The position numbers were made by a program, and so were the translations under genes. A stretch of DNA of 64,000 bases from Schoenoplectus triqueter (taxonomy: Eukaryota; Streptophyta; Magnoliopsida; Poales; Cyperaceae), in the NCBI GenBank assembly GCA_964058805.1, contig CAXKVV010000081.1, positions 62,001-126,000 of the forward strand. The letters run 5' to 3'. Of this stretch, positions 10,010-25,000 are shown piece after piece. The notes beneath the pieces were generated by a model. The model did not search any database. It was not told where the DNA came from and saw only the letters and a program-made list of their open reading frames with translations. Numbering within the stretch: the first letter of the stretch is position 1; each line of letters begins with the position of its first letter.

Positions 10010-13000
10010 CACGTTGATATGAATATTCTACGATACTAATTTTTCACAAAACATAAGTAAGATACTTTAGAAACTGCTATTAATAAAAAGATTGTTTGAG
10101 TTTTTAACATTTTTGCCCTCAGAACTGCACATAATCTCTTGGAAATTAATATAACTACTACTAATTACGCCTATTGTAAAATTGTCCAATTAAAACTTCG
10201 ATATGAATATTCAATAACGCCATTTTTGGACAAAACATAAGTAAGATGCGTTAAAAACTGCTGTTTAAACAAGTTGTTTGGCTTTTTGAAATTTTTTGGC
10301 CGCACAACTACACATAATTTCGTGCAAATTAAAATAATCACTCCTGATTACGCCTATTATAAGATTGTCCTATTAAAATTTCGATATGAATATTCTATGA
10401 CGCTAATTCCGCGCAAAACATAAGTACGATGCATTAAAAACTGCTGTTTGAACAAGTTGTTTGAGTTTTTCATAATTTTTGGCCGAATAACTGCATATAA
10501 TTCCGTGCAAATTAATACAATCACTCCTAGTTACGCCTATTACCAAATTGTCCAACTAGAAATTCGATATGAATATTCTATAACGCTAATATTGCACAAA
10601 ACATAAGTAAGATGTCCTAAAAATCGCTGTTTAAACAAGTTATTTGGCTTTATGAAAATTTATGGCCGCATAACTACACATAATTTGGTGCAAATTAATA
10701 TAATTACTCCTAATTATGTCTATTATAAGATTGTTCAATTAACATTTCAAAATGAATATTTTAGGGCGCTATATTTCCTCAAAACATAAGTAAGATGCAC
10801 TAGAAACTGCTATTTAAAAAAGTTAAGTTTTCCAACATTTTTGGCCTCATAACTACATATAATTTCGTGAAAATTAATATAATTACTCGTAATTATGCCT
10901 ATTAAAATATTAGCCGCTTTGCACTTCGATATGAACATTCTACGACACTAGGTTTGCACAAGACATAAGTAGGTGCATTAAAAACAACTGTTTAAATAAG
11001 TTGTTTGTGTTTAACAAAATTTTTGGCCGCGTAAATATACATAATTTCATGCAAATTAATATAATTACTCATAATTATGCCTATTATAAGATTGTCTAAT
11101 TAAAACTTCGATATGAATATCCTACGACGCTATTTTTCATAAAACATAAGTAAGATACATTAGAAACCGCTGTTTAAACACGTCGTTGAAGAATTTTAAC
11201 ATTTTTTGACTCATAACTGCGCATAACTTCGTGAAAATTAATATAATTAGTCCTAATTATACCTATTAGAAGATTATCCAATTAACACTTCGATATGAAC
11301 GATGTACGGCACAAATTTTGCACAAAACATAAATAAGATGCATTGAAAAAAGTTGTTTAAACAAATTGATTGAGTTTTTGAAATTTTTTGGCCGCATAAC
11401 TACATATAATTTCGTAGAAATTAATATAATTACTCCTAATTAGGCCTATTATATGATTGTCCAATTATAACTTTGATATGAATATTCTATGCCGCTAATT
11501 TTGCACAAAATATAAGTAAGATGCATTAGAAACTGTTGTTTAAACAAGTTGTTTAAGATTTTCAACATTTTTTGCATCAAAACCACACATATTTTCAAGA
11601 AAATTAATATAATTACTCCTAACTATGCCTATTATAAGATTGTCAAATTAACACTTCGATACGAATATCATAGGACTCTAATTTTTCATAAGACATAAGT
11701 AAGATGCATTAGAAATTGCTGTTTAAACAAGTTGTTTAAGATTTTTAACATTTATTGCCTCATAATGACACATAATTTCATGAAAATTAATATAATTACT
11801 CCTAATTATTCCTATTAGAAGATTATCCAATTAACACTTCGATATGAACATTCTACGATATGAATTTCGCATAAAAAATAAGTAAGATGCATTAAAAATA
11901 GTTGTTTAAACAAGTTGTTTTTGTTTTGTAAAATTTTTGGCTGCATAACTAGACATAATTTCACGCAAATTAATATAATTACTCCTAATTATGTCTATTA
12001 AATGATTTTCTAATTAACACTCCAATATGAATATCCTATAACTGTAATTTTTCATAAAACATAAATAAGATACATTTGAAATTGCTGTTTAAACTAGTTG
12101 TTTAAGATTTTCAAAATTTATTGTCTCATAACTACATATAATTTCGTCAAAATTAATATAATTACACCTATTTGTGCCTATTAGACGATTATCCAATTAA
12201 TACCTCGATATGAATATTCTACGACACCATGTTTGCACAAAACATAGGTAAAATGCACTAAAAGAACAACAGTTTAAACTAGCTGATTGAGTTTGTCAAT
12301 TTTTTTACCGCATAACTACATATAATTTCGTACAAATTAATATAATTACTTCGAATTATGCCTATTATAATATTATATAATTAAAACTTCGTTATAAATA
12401 TTCTATGATGCAAATTTGGCACAAAACATAAGTAGATGAATTAAAAACTGCTGTTTAAACAAGTTGTTTGACTTTTTTTAAATTTCTGGCCGCATAAACA
12501 CACATAATTTCGTGAGAATTCATATAATTACTCCTAATCATGTCTATTATAAGATTGTTCAATGAAAACTTCGATATGAATATTCTACGACACTAATTTT
12601 ACACAAAACACAAGTAAGATGCATTAAAAACAGCTGTTTAAATGAGTTATTTGAGTTTTTCAAAAATATTGGCGGCATAACTGCACATAATTTCTTATAA
12701 ATTACTATAATTACTCCTAAATATGTCTATAGTAGGTTTTACCTATTGAAACTTCGAGATGAATGTTGTACAACACTAATTTTGCACAAAACTTAAGTAA
12801 GATGCATTAAAAACAGCTGTTTAAACAAGTGGTTTGATCGTTCCAAATTTTTTGGCCGCATAACTGTACATAATTTCGTATAAATTAATATAATTACTCC
12901 TAATCATGTAATTTATATGATTTTTCACTGAACACGTTGATATGAATATTCTACGATACTAATTTTTCACAAAACATAAGTAAGATACTTTAGAAACTGC

Positions 13001-16000
13001 TATTAATAAAAAGATTGTTTGAGTTTTTAACATTTTTGCCCTCAGAACTGCACATAATCTCTTGGAAATTAATATAACTACTACTAATTACGCCTATTGT
13101 AAAATTGTCCAATTAAAACTTCGATATGAATATTCAATAACGCCATTTTTGGACAAAACATAAGTAAGATGCGTTAAAAACTGCTGTTTAAACAAGTTGT
13201 TTGGCTTTTTGAAATTTTTTGGCCGCACAACTACACATAATTTCGTGCAAATTAAAATAATCACTCCTGATTACGCCTATTATAAGATTGTCCTATTAAA
13301 ATTTCGATATGAATATTCTATGACGCTAATTCCGCGCAAAACATAAGTACGATGCATTAAAAACTGCTGTTTGAACAAGTTGTTTGAGTTTTTCATAATT
13401 TTTGGCCGAATAACTGCATATAATTCCGTGCAAATTAATACAATCACTCCTAGTTACGCCTATTACCAAATTGTCCAACTAGAAATTCGATATGAATATT
13501 CTATAACGCTAATATTGCACAAAACATAAGTAAGATGTCCTAAAAATCGCTGTTTAAACAAGTTATTTGGCTTTATGAAAATTTATGGCCGCATAACTAC
13601 ACATAATTTGGTGCAAATTAATATAATTACTCCTAATTATGTCTATTATAAGATTGTTCAATTAACATTTCAAAATGAATATTTTAGGGCGCTATATTTC
13701 CTCAAAACATAAGTAAGATGCACTAGAAACTGCTATTTAAAAAAGTTAAGTTTTCCAACATTTTTGGCCTCATAACTACATATAATTTCGTGAAAATTAA
13801 TATAATTACTCGTAATTATGCCTATTAAAATATTAGCCGCTTTGCACTTCGATATGAACATTCTACGACACTAGGTTTGCACAAGACATAAGTAGGTGCA
13901 TTAAAAACAACTGTTTAAATAAGTTGTTTGTGTTTAACAAAATTTTTGGCCGCGTAAATATACATAATTTCATGCAAATTAATATAATTACTCATAATTA
14001 TGCCTATTATAAGATTGTCTAATTAAAACTTCGATATGAATATCCTACGACGCTATTTTTCATAAAACATAAGTAAGATACATTAGAAACCGCTGTTTAA
14101 ACACGTAGTTGAAGAATTTTAACATTTTTTGACTCATAACTGCGCATAACTTCGTGAAAATTAATATAATTACTCCTAATTATACCTATTAGAAGATTAT
14201 CCAATTAACACTTCGATATGAACGATGTACGGCACAAATTTTGCACAAAACATAAATAAGATGCATTGAAAAAAGTTGTTTAAACAAATTGATTGAGTTT
14301 TTGAAATTTTTTGGCCGCATAACTACATATAATTTCGTAGAAATTAATATAATTACTCCTAATTAGGCCTATTATATGATTGTCCAATTATAACTTTGAT
14401 ATGAATATTCTATGACGCTAATTTTGCACAAAATATAAGTAAGATGCATTAGAAACTGTTGTTTAAACAAGTTGTTTAAGATTTTCAACATTTTTTGCAT
14501 CAAAACCACACATATTTTCAAGAAAATTAATATAATTACTCCTAACTATGCCTATTATAAGATTGTCAAATTAACACTTCGATACGAATATCATAGGACT
14601 CTAATTTTTCATAAGACATAAGTAAGATGCATTAGAAATTGCTGTTTAAACAAGTTGTTTAAGATTTTTAACATTTATTGCCTCATAATGACACATAATT
14701 TCGTGAAAATTAATATAATTACTCCTAATTATTCCTATTAGAAGATTATCCAATTAACACTTCGATATGAACATTCTACGATATGAATTTCGCATAAAAA
14801 ATAAGTAAGATGCATTAAAAATAGCTGTTTAAACAAGTTGTTTTTGTTTTGTAAAATTTTTGGCTGCATAACTAGACATAATTTCACGCAAATTAATATA
14901 ATTACTCCTAATTATGTCTATTAAATGATTTTCTAATTAACACTCCAATATGAATATCCTATAACTGTAATTTTTCATAAAACATAAATAAGATACATTT
15001 GAAATTGCTGTTTAAACTAGTTGTTTAAGATTTTCAAAATTTATTGTCTCATAACTACATATAATTTCGTCAAAATTAATATAATTACACCTATTTGTGC
15101 CTATTAGACGATTATCCAATTAATACCTCGATATGAATATTCTACGACACCATGTTTGCACAAAACATAGGTAAAATGCACTAAAAGAACAACAGTTTAA
15201 ACTAGCTGATTGAGTTTGTCAAATTTTTTACCGCATAACTACATATAATTTCGTACAAATTAATATAATTACTTCGAATTATGCCTATTATAATATTATA
15301 TAATTAAAACTTCGTTATAAATATTCTATGATGCAAATTTGGCACAAAACATAAGTAGATGAATTAAAAACTGCTGTTTAAACAAGTTGTTTGACTTTTT
15401 TTAAATTTCTGGCCGCATAAACACACATAATTTCGTGAGAATTCATATAATTACTCCTAATCATGTCTATTATAAGATTGTTCAATGAAAACTTCGATAT
15501 GAATATTCTACGACACTAATTTTACACAAAACACAAGTAAGATGCATTAAAAACAGCTGTTTAAATGAGTTATTTGAGTTTTTCAAAAATATTGGCGGCA
15601 TAACTGCACATAATTTCTTATAAATTACTATAATTACTCCTAAATATGTCTATAGTAGGTTTTACCTATTGAAACTTCGAGATGAATGTTGTACAACACT
15701 AATTTTGCACAAAACTTAAGTAAGATGCATTAAAAACAGCTGTTTAAACAAGTGGTTTGATCGTTCCAAATTTTTTGGCCGCATAACTGTACATAATTTC
15801 GTATAAATTAATATAATTACTCCTAATCATGTAATTTATATGATTTTTCACTGAACACGTTGATATGAATATTCTACGATACTAATTTTTCACAAAACAT
15901 AAGTAAGATACTTTAGAAACTGCTATTAATAAAAAGATTGTTTGAGTTTTTAACATTTTTGCCCTCAGAACTGCACATAATCTCTTGGAAATTAATATAA

Positions 16001-19000
16001 CTACTACTAATTACGCCTATTGTAAAATTGTCCAATTAAAACTTCGATATGAATATTCAATAACGCCATTTTTGGACAAAACATAAGTAAGATGCGTTAA
16101 AAACTGCTGTTTAAACAAGTTGTTTGGCTTTTTGAAATTTTTTGGCCGCACAACTACACATAATTTCGTGCAAATTAAAATAATCACTCCTGATTACGCC
16201 TATTATAAGATTGTCCTATTAAAATTTCGATATGAATATTCTATGACGCTAATTCCGCGCAAAACATAAGTACGATGCATTAAAAACTGCTGTTTGAACA
16301 AGTTGTTTGAGTTTTTCATAATTTTTGGCCGAATAACTGCATATAATTCCGTGCAAATTAATACAATCACTCCTAGTTACGCCTATTACCAAATTGTCCA
16401 ACTAGAAATTCGATATGAATATTCTATAACGCTAATATTGCACAAAACATAAGTAAGATGTCCTAAAAATCGCTGTTTAAACAAGTTATTTGGCTTTATG
16501 AAAATTTATGGCCGCATAACTACACATAATTTGGTGCAAATTAATATAATTACTCCTAATTATGTCTATTATAAGATTGTTCAATTAACATTTCAAAATG
16601 AATATTTTAGGGCGCTATATTTCCTCAAAACATAAGTAAGATGCACTAGAAACTGCTATTTAAAAAAGTTAAGTTTTCCAACATTTTTGGCCTCATAACT
16701 ACATATAATTTCGTGAAAATTAATATAATTACTCGTAATTATGCCTATTAAAATATTAGCCGCTTTGCACTTCGATATGAACATTCTACGACACTAGGTT
16801 TGCACAAGACATAAGTAGGTGCATTAAAAACAACTGTTTAAATAAGTTGTTTGTGTTTAACAAAATTTTTGGCCGCGTAAATATACATAATTTCATGCAA
16901 ATTAATATAATTACTCATAATTATGCCTATTATAAGATTGTCTAATTAAAACTTCGATATGAATATCCTACGATGCTATTTTTCATAAAACATAAGTAAG
17001 ATACATTAGAAACCGCTGTTTAAACACGTAGTTGAAGAATTTTAACATTTTTTGACTCATAACTGCGCATAACTTCGTGAAAATTAATATAATTACTCCT
17101 AATTATACCTATTAGAAGATTATCCAATTAACACTTCGATATGAACGATGTACGGCACAAATTTTGCACAAAACATAAATAAGATGCATTGAAAAAAGTT
17201 GTTTAAACAAATTGATTGAGTTTTTGAAATTTTTTGGCCGCATAACTACATATAATTTCGTAGAAATTAATATAATTACTCCTAATTAGGCCTATTATAT
17301 GATTGTCCAATTATAACTTTGATATGAATATTCTATGACGCTAATTTTGCACAAAATATAAGTAAGATGCATTAGAAACTGTTGTTTAAACAAGTTGTTT
17401 AAGATTTTCAACATTTTTTGCATCAAAACCACACATAATTTCAAGAAAATTAATATAATTACTCCTAACTATGCCTATTATAAGATTGTCAAATTAACAC
17501 TTCGATACGAATATCATAGGACTCTAATTTTTCATAAGACATAAGTAAGATGCATTAGAAATTGCTGTTTAAACAAGTTGTTTAAGATTTTTAACATTTA
17601 TTGCCTCATAATGACACATAATTTCGTGAAAATTAATATAATTACTCCTAATTATTCCTATTAGAAGATTATCCAATTAACACTTCGATATGAACATTCT
17701 ACGATATGAATTTCGCATAAAAAATAAGTAAGATGCATTAAAAATAGCTGTTTAAACAAGTTGTTTTTGTTTTGTAAAATTTTTGGCTGCAAAACTAGAC
17801 ATAATTTCACGCAAATTAATATAATTACTCCTAATTATGTCTATTAAATGATTTTCTAATTAACACTCCAATATGAATATCCTATAACTGTAATTTTTCA
17901 TAAAACATAAATAAGATACATTTGAAATTGCTGTTTAAACTAGTTGTTTAAGATTTTCAAAATTTATTGTCTCATAACTACATATAATTTCGTCAAAATT
18001 AATATAATTACACCTATTTGTGCCTATTAGACGATTATCCAATTAATACCTCGATATGAATATTCTACGACACCATGTTTGCACAAAACATAGGTAAAAT
18101 GCACTAAAAGAACAACAGTTTAAACTAGCTGATTGAGTTTGTCAAATTTTTTACCGCATAACTACATATAATTTCGTACAAATTAATATAATTACTTCGA
18201 ATTATGCCTATTATAATATTATATAATTAAAACTTCGTTATAAATATTCTATGATGCAAATTTGGCACAAAACATAAGTAGATGAATTAAAAACTGCTGT
18301 TTAAACAAGTTGTTTGACTTTTTTTAAATTTCTGGCCGCATAAACACACATAATTTCGTGAGAATTCATATAATTACTCCTAATCATGTCTATTATAAGA
18401 TTGTTCAATGAAAACTTCGATATGAATATTCTACGACACTAATTTTACACAAAACACAAGTAAGATGCATTAAAAACAGCTGTTTAAATGAGTTATTTGA
18501 GTTTTTCAAAAATATTGGCGGCATAACTGCACATAATTTCTTATAAATTACTATAATTACTCCTAAATATGTCTATAGTAGGTTTTACCTATTGAAACTT
18601 CGAGATGAATGTTGTACAACACTAATTTTGCACAAAACTTAAGTAAGATGCATTAAAAACAGCTGTTTAAACAAGTGGTTTGATCGTTCCAAATTTTTTG
18701 GCCGCATAACTGTACATAATTTCGTATAAATTAATATAATTACTCCTAATCATGTAATTTATATGATTTTTCACTGAACACGTTGATATGAATATTCTAC
18801 GATACTAATTTTTCACAAAACATAAGTAAGATACTTTAGAAACTGCTATTAATAAAAAGATTGTTTGAGTTTTTAACATTTTTGCCCTCAGAACTGCACA
18901 TAATCTCTTGGAAATTAATATAACTACTACTAATTACGCCTATTGTAAAATTATCCAATTAAAACTTCGATATGAATATTCAATAACGCCATTTTTGGAC

Positions 19001-22000
19001 AAAACATAAGTAAGATGCGTTAAAAACTGCTGTTTAAACAAGTTGTTTGGCTTTTTGAAATTTTTTGGCCGCACAACTACACATAATTTCGTGCAAATTA
19101 AAATAATCACTCCTGATTACGCCTATTATAAGATTGTCCTATTAAAATTTCGATATGAATATTCTATGACGCTAATTCCGCGCAAAACATAAGTACGATG
19201 CATTAAAAACTGCTGTTTGAACAAGTTGTTTGAGTTTTTCATAATTTTTGGCCGAATAACTGCATATAATTCCGTGCAAATTAATACAATCACTCCTAGT
19301 TACGCCTATTACCAAATTGTCCAACTAGAAATTCGATATGAATATTCTATAACGCTAATATTGCACAAAACATAAGTAAGATGTCCTAAAAATCGCTGTT
19401 TAAACAAGTTATTTGGCTTTATGAAAATTTATGGCCGCATAACTACACATAATTTGGTGCAAATTAATATAATTACTCCTAATTATGTCTATTATAAGAT
19501 TGTTCAATTAACATTTCAAAATGAATATTTTAGGGCGCTATATTTCCTCAAAACATAAGTAAGATGCACTAGAAACTGCTATTTAAAAAAGTTAAGTTTT
19601 CCAACATTTTTGGCCTCATAACTACATATAATTTCGTGAAAATTAATATAATTACTCGTAATTATGCCTATTAAAATATTAGCCGCTTTGCACTTCGATA
19701 TGAACATTCTACGACACTAGGTTTGCACAAGACATAAGTAGGTGCATTAAAAACAACTGTTTAAATAAGTTGTTTGTGTTTAACAAAATTTTTGGCCGCG
19801 TAAATATACATAATTTCATGCAAATTAATATAATTACTCATAATTATGCCTATTATAAGATTGTCTAATTAAAACTTCGATATGAATATCCTACGACGCT
19901 ATTTTTCATAAAACATAAGTAAGATACATTAGAAACCGCTGTTTAAACACGTAGTTGAAGAATTTTAACATTTTTTGACTCATAACTGCGCATAACTTCG
20001 TGAAAATTAATATAATTACTCCTAATTATACCTATTAGAAGATTATCCAATTAACACTTCGATATGAACGATGTACGGCACAAATTTTGCACAAAACATA
20101 AATAAGATGCATTGAAAAAAGTTGTTTAAACAAATTGATTGAGTTTTTGAAATTTTTTGGCCGCATAACTACATATAATTTCGTAGAAATTAATATAATT
20201 ACTCCTAATTAGGCCTATTATATGATTGTCCAATTATAACTTTGATATGAATATTCTATGACGCTAATTTTGCACAAAATATAAGTAAGATGCATTAGAA
20301 ACTGTTGTTTAAACAAGTTGTTTAAGATTTTTAACATTTTTTGCATCAAAACCACACATAATTTCAAGAAAATTAATATAATTACTCCTAACTATGCCTA
20401 TTATAAGATTGTCAAATTAACACTTCGATACGAATATCATAGGACTCTAATTTTTCATAAGACATAAGTAAGATGCATTAGAAATTGCTGTTTAAACAAG
20501 TTGTTTAAGATTTTTAACATTTATTGCCTCATAATGACACATAATTTCGTGAAAATTAATATAATTACTCCTAATTATTCCTATTAGAAGATTATCCAAT
20601 TAACACTTCGATATGAACATTCTACGATATGAATTTCGCATAAAAAATAAGTAAGATGCATTAAAAATAGCTGTTTAAACAAGTTGTTTTTGTTTTGTAA
20701 AATTTTTGGCTGCAAAACTAGAAATAATTTCACGCAAATTAATATAATTACTCCTAATTATGTCTATTAAATGATTTTCTAATTAACACTCCAATATGAA
20801 TATCCTATAACTGTAATTTTTCATAAAACATAAATAAGATACATTTGAAATTGCTGTTTAAACTAGTTGTTTAAGATTTTCAAAATTTATTGTCTCATAA
20901 CTACATATAATTTCGTCAAAATTAATATAATTACACCTATTTGTGCCTATTAGACGATTATCCAATTAATACCTCGATATGAATATTCTACGACACCATG
21001 TTTGCACAAAACATAGGTAAAATGCACTAAAAGAACAACAGTTTAAACTAGCTGATTGAGTTTGTCAAATTTTTTACCGCATAACTACATATAATTTCGT
21101 ACAAATTAATATAATTACTTCGAATTATGCCTATTATAATATTATATAATTAAAACTTCGTTATAAATATTCTATGATGCAAATTTGGCACAAAACATAA
21201 GTAGATGAATTAAAAACTGCTGTTTAAACAAGTTGTTTGACTTTTTTTAAATTTCTGGCCGCATAAACACACATAATTTCGTGAGAATTCATATAATTAC
21301 TCCTAATCATGTCTATTATAAGATTGTTCAATGAAAACTTCGATATGAATATTCTACGACACTAATTTTACACAAAACACAAGTAAGATGCATTAAAAAC
21401 AGCTGTTTAAATGAGTTATTTGAGTTTTTCAAAAATATTGGCGGCATAACTGCACATAATTTCTTATAAATTACTATAATTACTCCTAAATATGTCTATA
21501 GTAGGTTTTACCTATTGAAACTTCGAGATGAATGTTGTACAACACTAATTTTGCACAAAACTTAAGTAAGATGCATTAAAAACAGCTGTTTAAACAAGTG
21601 GTTTGATCGTTCCAAATTTTTTGGCCGCATAACTGTACATAATTTCGTATAAATTAATATAATTACTCCTAATCATGTAATTTATATGATTTTTCACTGA
21701 ACACGTTGATATGAATATTCTACGATACTAATTTTTCACAAAACATAAGTAAGATACTTTAGAAACTGCTATTAATAAAAAGATTGTTTGAGTTTTTAAC
21801 ATTTTTGCCCTCAGAACTGCACATAATCTCTTGGAAATTAATATAACTACTACTAATTACGCCTATTGTAAAATTGTCCAATTAAAACTTCGATATGAAT
21901 ATTCAATAACGCCATTTTTGGACAAAACATAAGTAAGATGCGTTAAAAACTGCTGTTTAAACAAGTTGTTTGGCTTTTTGAAATTTTTTGGCCGCACAAC

Positions 22001-25000
22001 TACACATAATTTCGTGCAAATTAAAATAATCACTCCTGATTACGCCTATTATAAGATTGTCCTATTAAAATTTCGATATGAATATTCTATGACGCTAATT
22101 CCGCGCAAAACATAAGTACGATGCATTAAAAACTGCTGTTTGAACAAGTTGTTTGAGTTTTTCATAATTTTTGGCCGAATAACTGCATATAATTCCGTGC
22201 AAATTAATACAATCACTCCTAGTTACGCCTATTACCAAATTGTCCAACTAGAAATTCGATATGAATATTCTATAACGCTAATATTGCACAAAACATAAGT
22301 AAGATGTCCTAAAAATCGCTGTTTAAACAAGTTATTTGGCTTTATGAAAATTTATGGCCGCATAACTACACATAATTTGGTGCAAATTAATATAATTACT
22401 CCTAATTATGTCTATTATAAGATTGTTCAATTAACATTTCAAAATGAATATTTTAGGGCGCTATATTTCCTCAAAACATAAGTAAGATGCACTAGAAACT
22501 GCTATTTAAAAAAGTTAAGTTTTCCAACATTTTTGGCCTCATAACTACATATAATTTCGTGAAAATTAATATAATTACTCGTAATTATGCCTATTAAAAT
22601 ATTAGCCGCTTTGCACTTCGATATGAACATTCTACGACACTAGGTTTGCACAAGACATAAGTAGGTGCATTAAAAACAACTGTTTAAATAAGTTGTTTGT
22701 GTTTAACAAAATTTTTGGCCGCGTAAATATACATAATTTCATGCAAATTAATATAATTACTCATAATTATGCCTATTATAAGATTGTCTAATTAAAACTT
22801 CGATATGAATATCCTACGACGCTATTTTTCATAAAACATAAGTAAGATACATTAGAAACCGCTGTTTAAACACGTAGTTGAAGAATTTTAACATTTTTTG
22901 ACTCATAACTGCGCATAACTTCGTGAAAATTAATATAATTACTCCTAATTATACCTATTAGAAGATTATCCAATTAACACTTCGATATGAACGATGTACG
23001 GCACAAATTTTGCACAAAACATAAATAAGATGCATTGAAAAAAGTTGTTTAAACAAATTGATTGAGTTTTTGAAATTTTTTGGCCGCATAACTACATATA
23101 ATTTCGTAGAAATTAATATAATTACTCCTAATTAGGCCTATTATATGATTGTCCAATTATAACTTTGATATGAATATTCTATGACGCTAATTTTGCACAA
23201 AATATAAGTAAGATGCATTAGAAACTGTTGTTTAAACAAGTTGTTTAAGATTTTCAACATTTTTTGCATCAAAACCACACATAATTTCAAGAAAATTAAT
23301 ATAATTACTCCTAACTATGCCTATTATAAGATTGTCAAATTAACACTTCGATACGAATATCATAGGACTCTAATTTTTCATAAGACATAAGTAAGATGCA
23401 TTAGAAATTGCTGTTTAAACAAGTTGTTTAAGATTTTTAACATTTATTGCCTCATAATGACACATAATTTCGTGAAAATTAATATAATTACTCCTAATTA
23501 TTCCTATTAGAAGATTATCCAATTAACACTTCGATATGAACATTCTACGATATGAATTTCGCATAAAAAATAAGTAAGATGCATTAAAAATAGCTGTTTA
23601 AACAAGTTGTTTTTGTTTTGTAAAATTTTTGGCTGCAAAACTAGACATAATTTCACGCAAATTAATATAATTACTCCTAATTATGTCTATTAAATGATTT
23701 TCTAATTAACACTCCAATATGAATATCCTATAACTGTAATTTTTCATAAAACATAAATAAGATACATTTGAAATTGCTGTTTAAACTAGTTGTTTAAGAT
23801 TTTCAAAATTTATTGTCTCATAACTACATATAATTTCGTCAAAATTAATATAATTACACCTATTTGTGCCTATTAGACGATTATCCAATTAATACCTCGA
23901 TATGAATATTCTACGACACCATGTTTGCACAAAACATAGGTAAAATGCACTAAAAGAACAATAGTTTAAACTAGCTGATTGAGTTTGTCAATTTTTTTAC
24001 CGCATAACTACATATAATTTCGTACAAATTAATATAATTACTTCGAATTATGCCTATTATAATATTATATAATTAAAACTTCGTTATAAATATTCTATGA
24101 TGCAAATTTGGCACAAAACATAAGTAGATGAATTAAAAACTGCTGTTTAAACAAGTTGTTTGACTTTTTTTAAATTTCTGGCCGCATAAACACACATAAT
24201 TTCGTGAGAATTCATATAATTACTCCTAATCATGTCTATTATAAGATTGTTCAATGAAAACTTCGATATGAATATTCTACGACACTAATTTTACACAAAA
24301 CACAAGTAAGATGCATTAAAAACAGCTGTTTAAATGAGTTATTTGAGTTTTTCAAAAATATTGGCGGCATAACTGCACATAATTTCTTATAAATTACTAT
24401 AATTACTCCTAAATATGTCTATAGTAGGTTTTACCTATTGAAACTTCGAGATGAATGTTGTACAACACTAATTTTGCACAAAACTTAAGTAAGATGCATT
24501 AAAAACAGCTGTTTAAACAAGTGGTTTGATCGTTCCAAATTTTTTGGCCGCATAACTGTACATAATTTCATATAAATTAATATAATTACTCCTAATCATG
24601 TAATTTATATGATTTTTCACTGAACACGTTGATATGAATATTCTACGATACTAATTTTTCACAAAACATAAGTAAGATACTTTAGAAACTGCTATTAATA
24701 AAAAGATTGTTTGAGTTTTTAACATTTTTGCCCTCAGAACTGCACATAATCTCTTGGAAATTAATATAACTACTACTAATTACGCCTATTGTAAAATTGT
24801 CCAATTAAAACTTCGATATGAATATTCAATAACGCCATTTTTGGACAAAACATAAGTAAGATGCGTTAAAAACTGCTGTTTAAACAAGTTGTTTGGCTTT
24901 TTGAAATTTTTTGGCCGCACAACTACACATAATTTCGTGCAAATTAAAATAATCACTCCTGATTACGCCTATTATAAGATTGTCCTATTAAAATTTCGAT

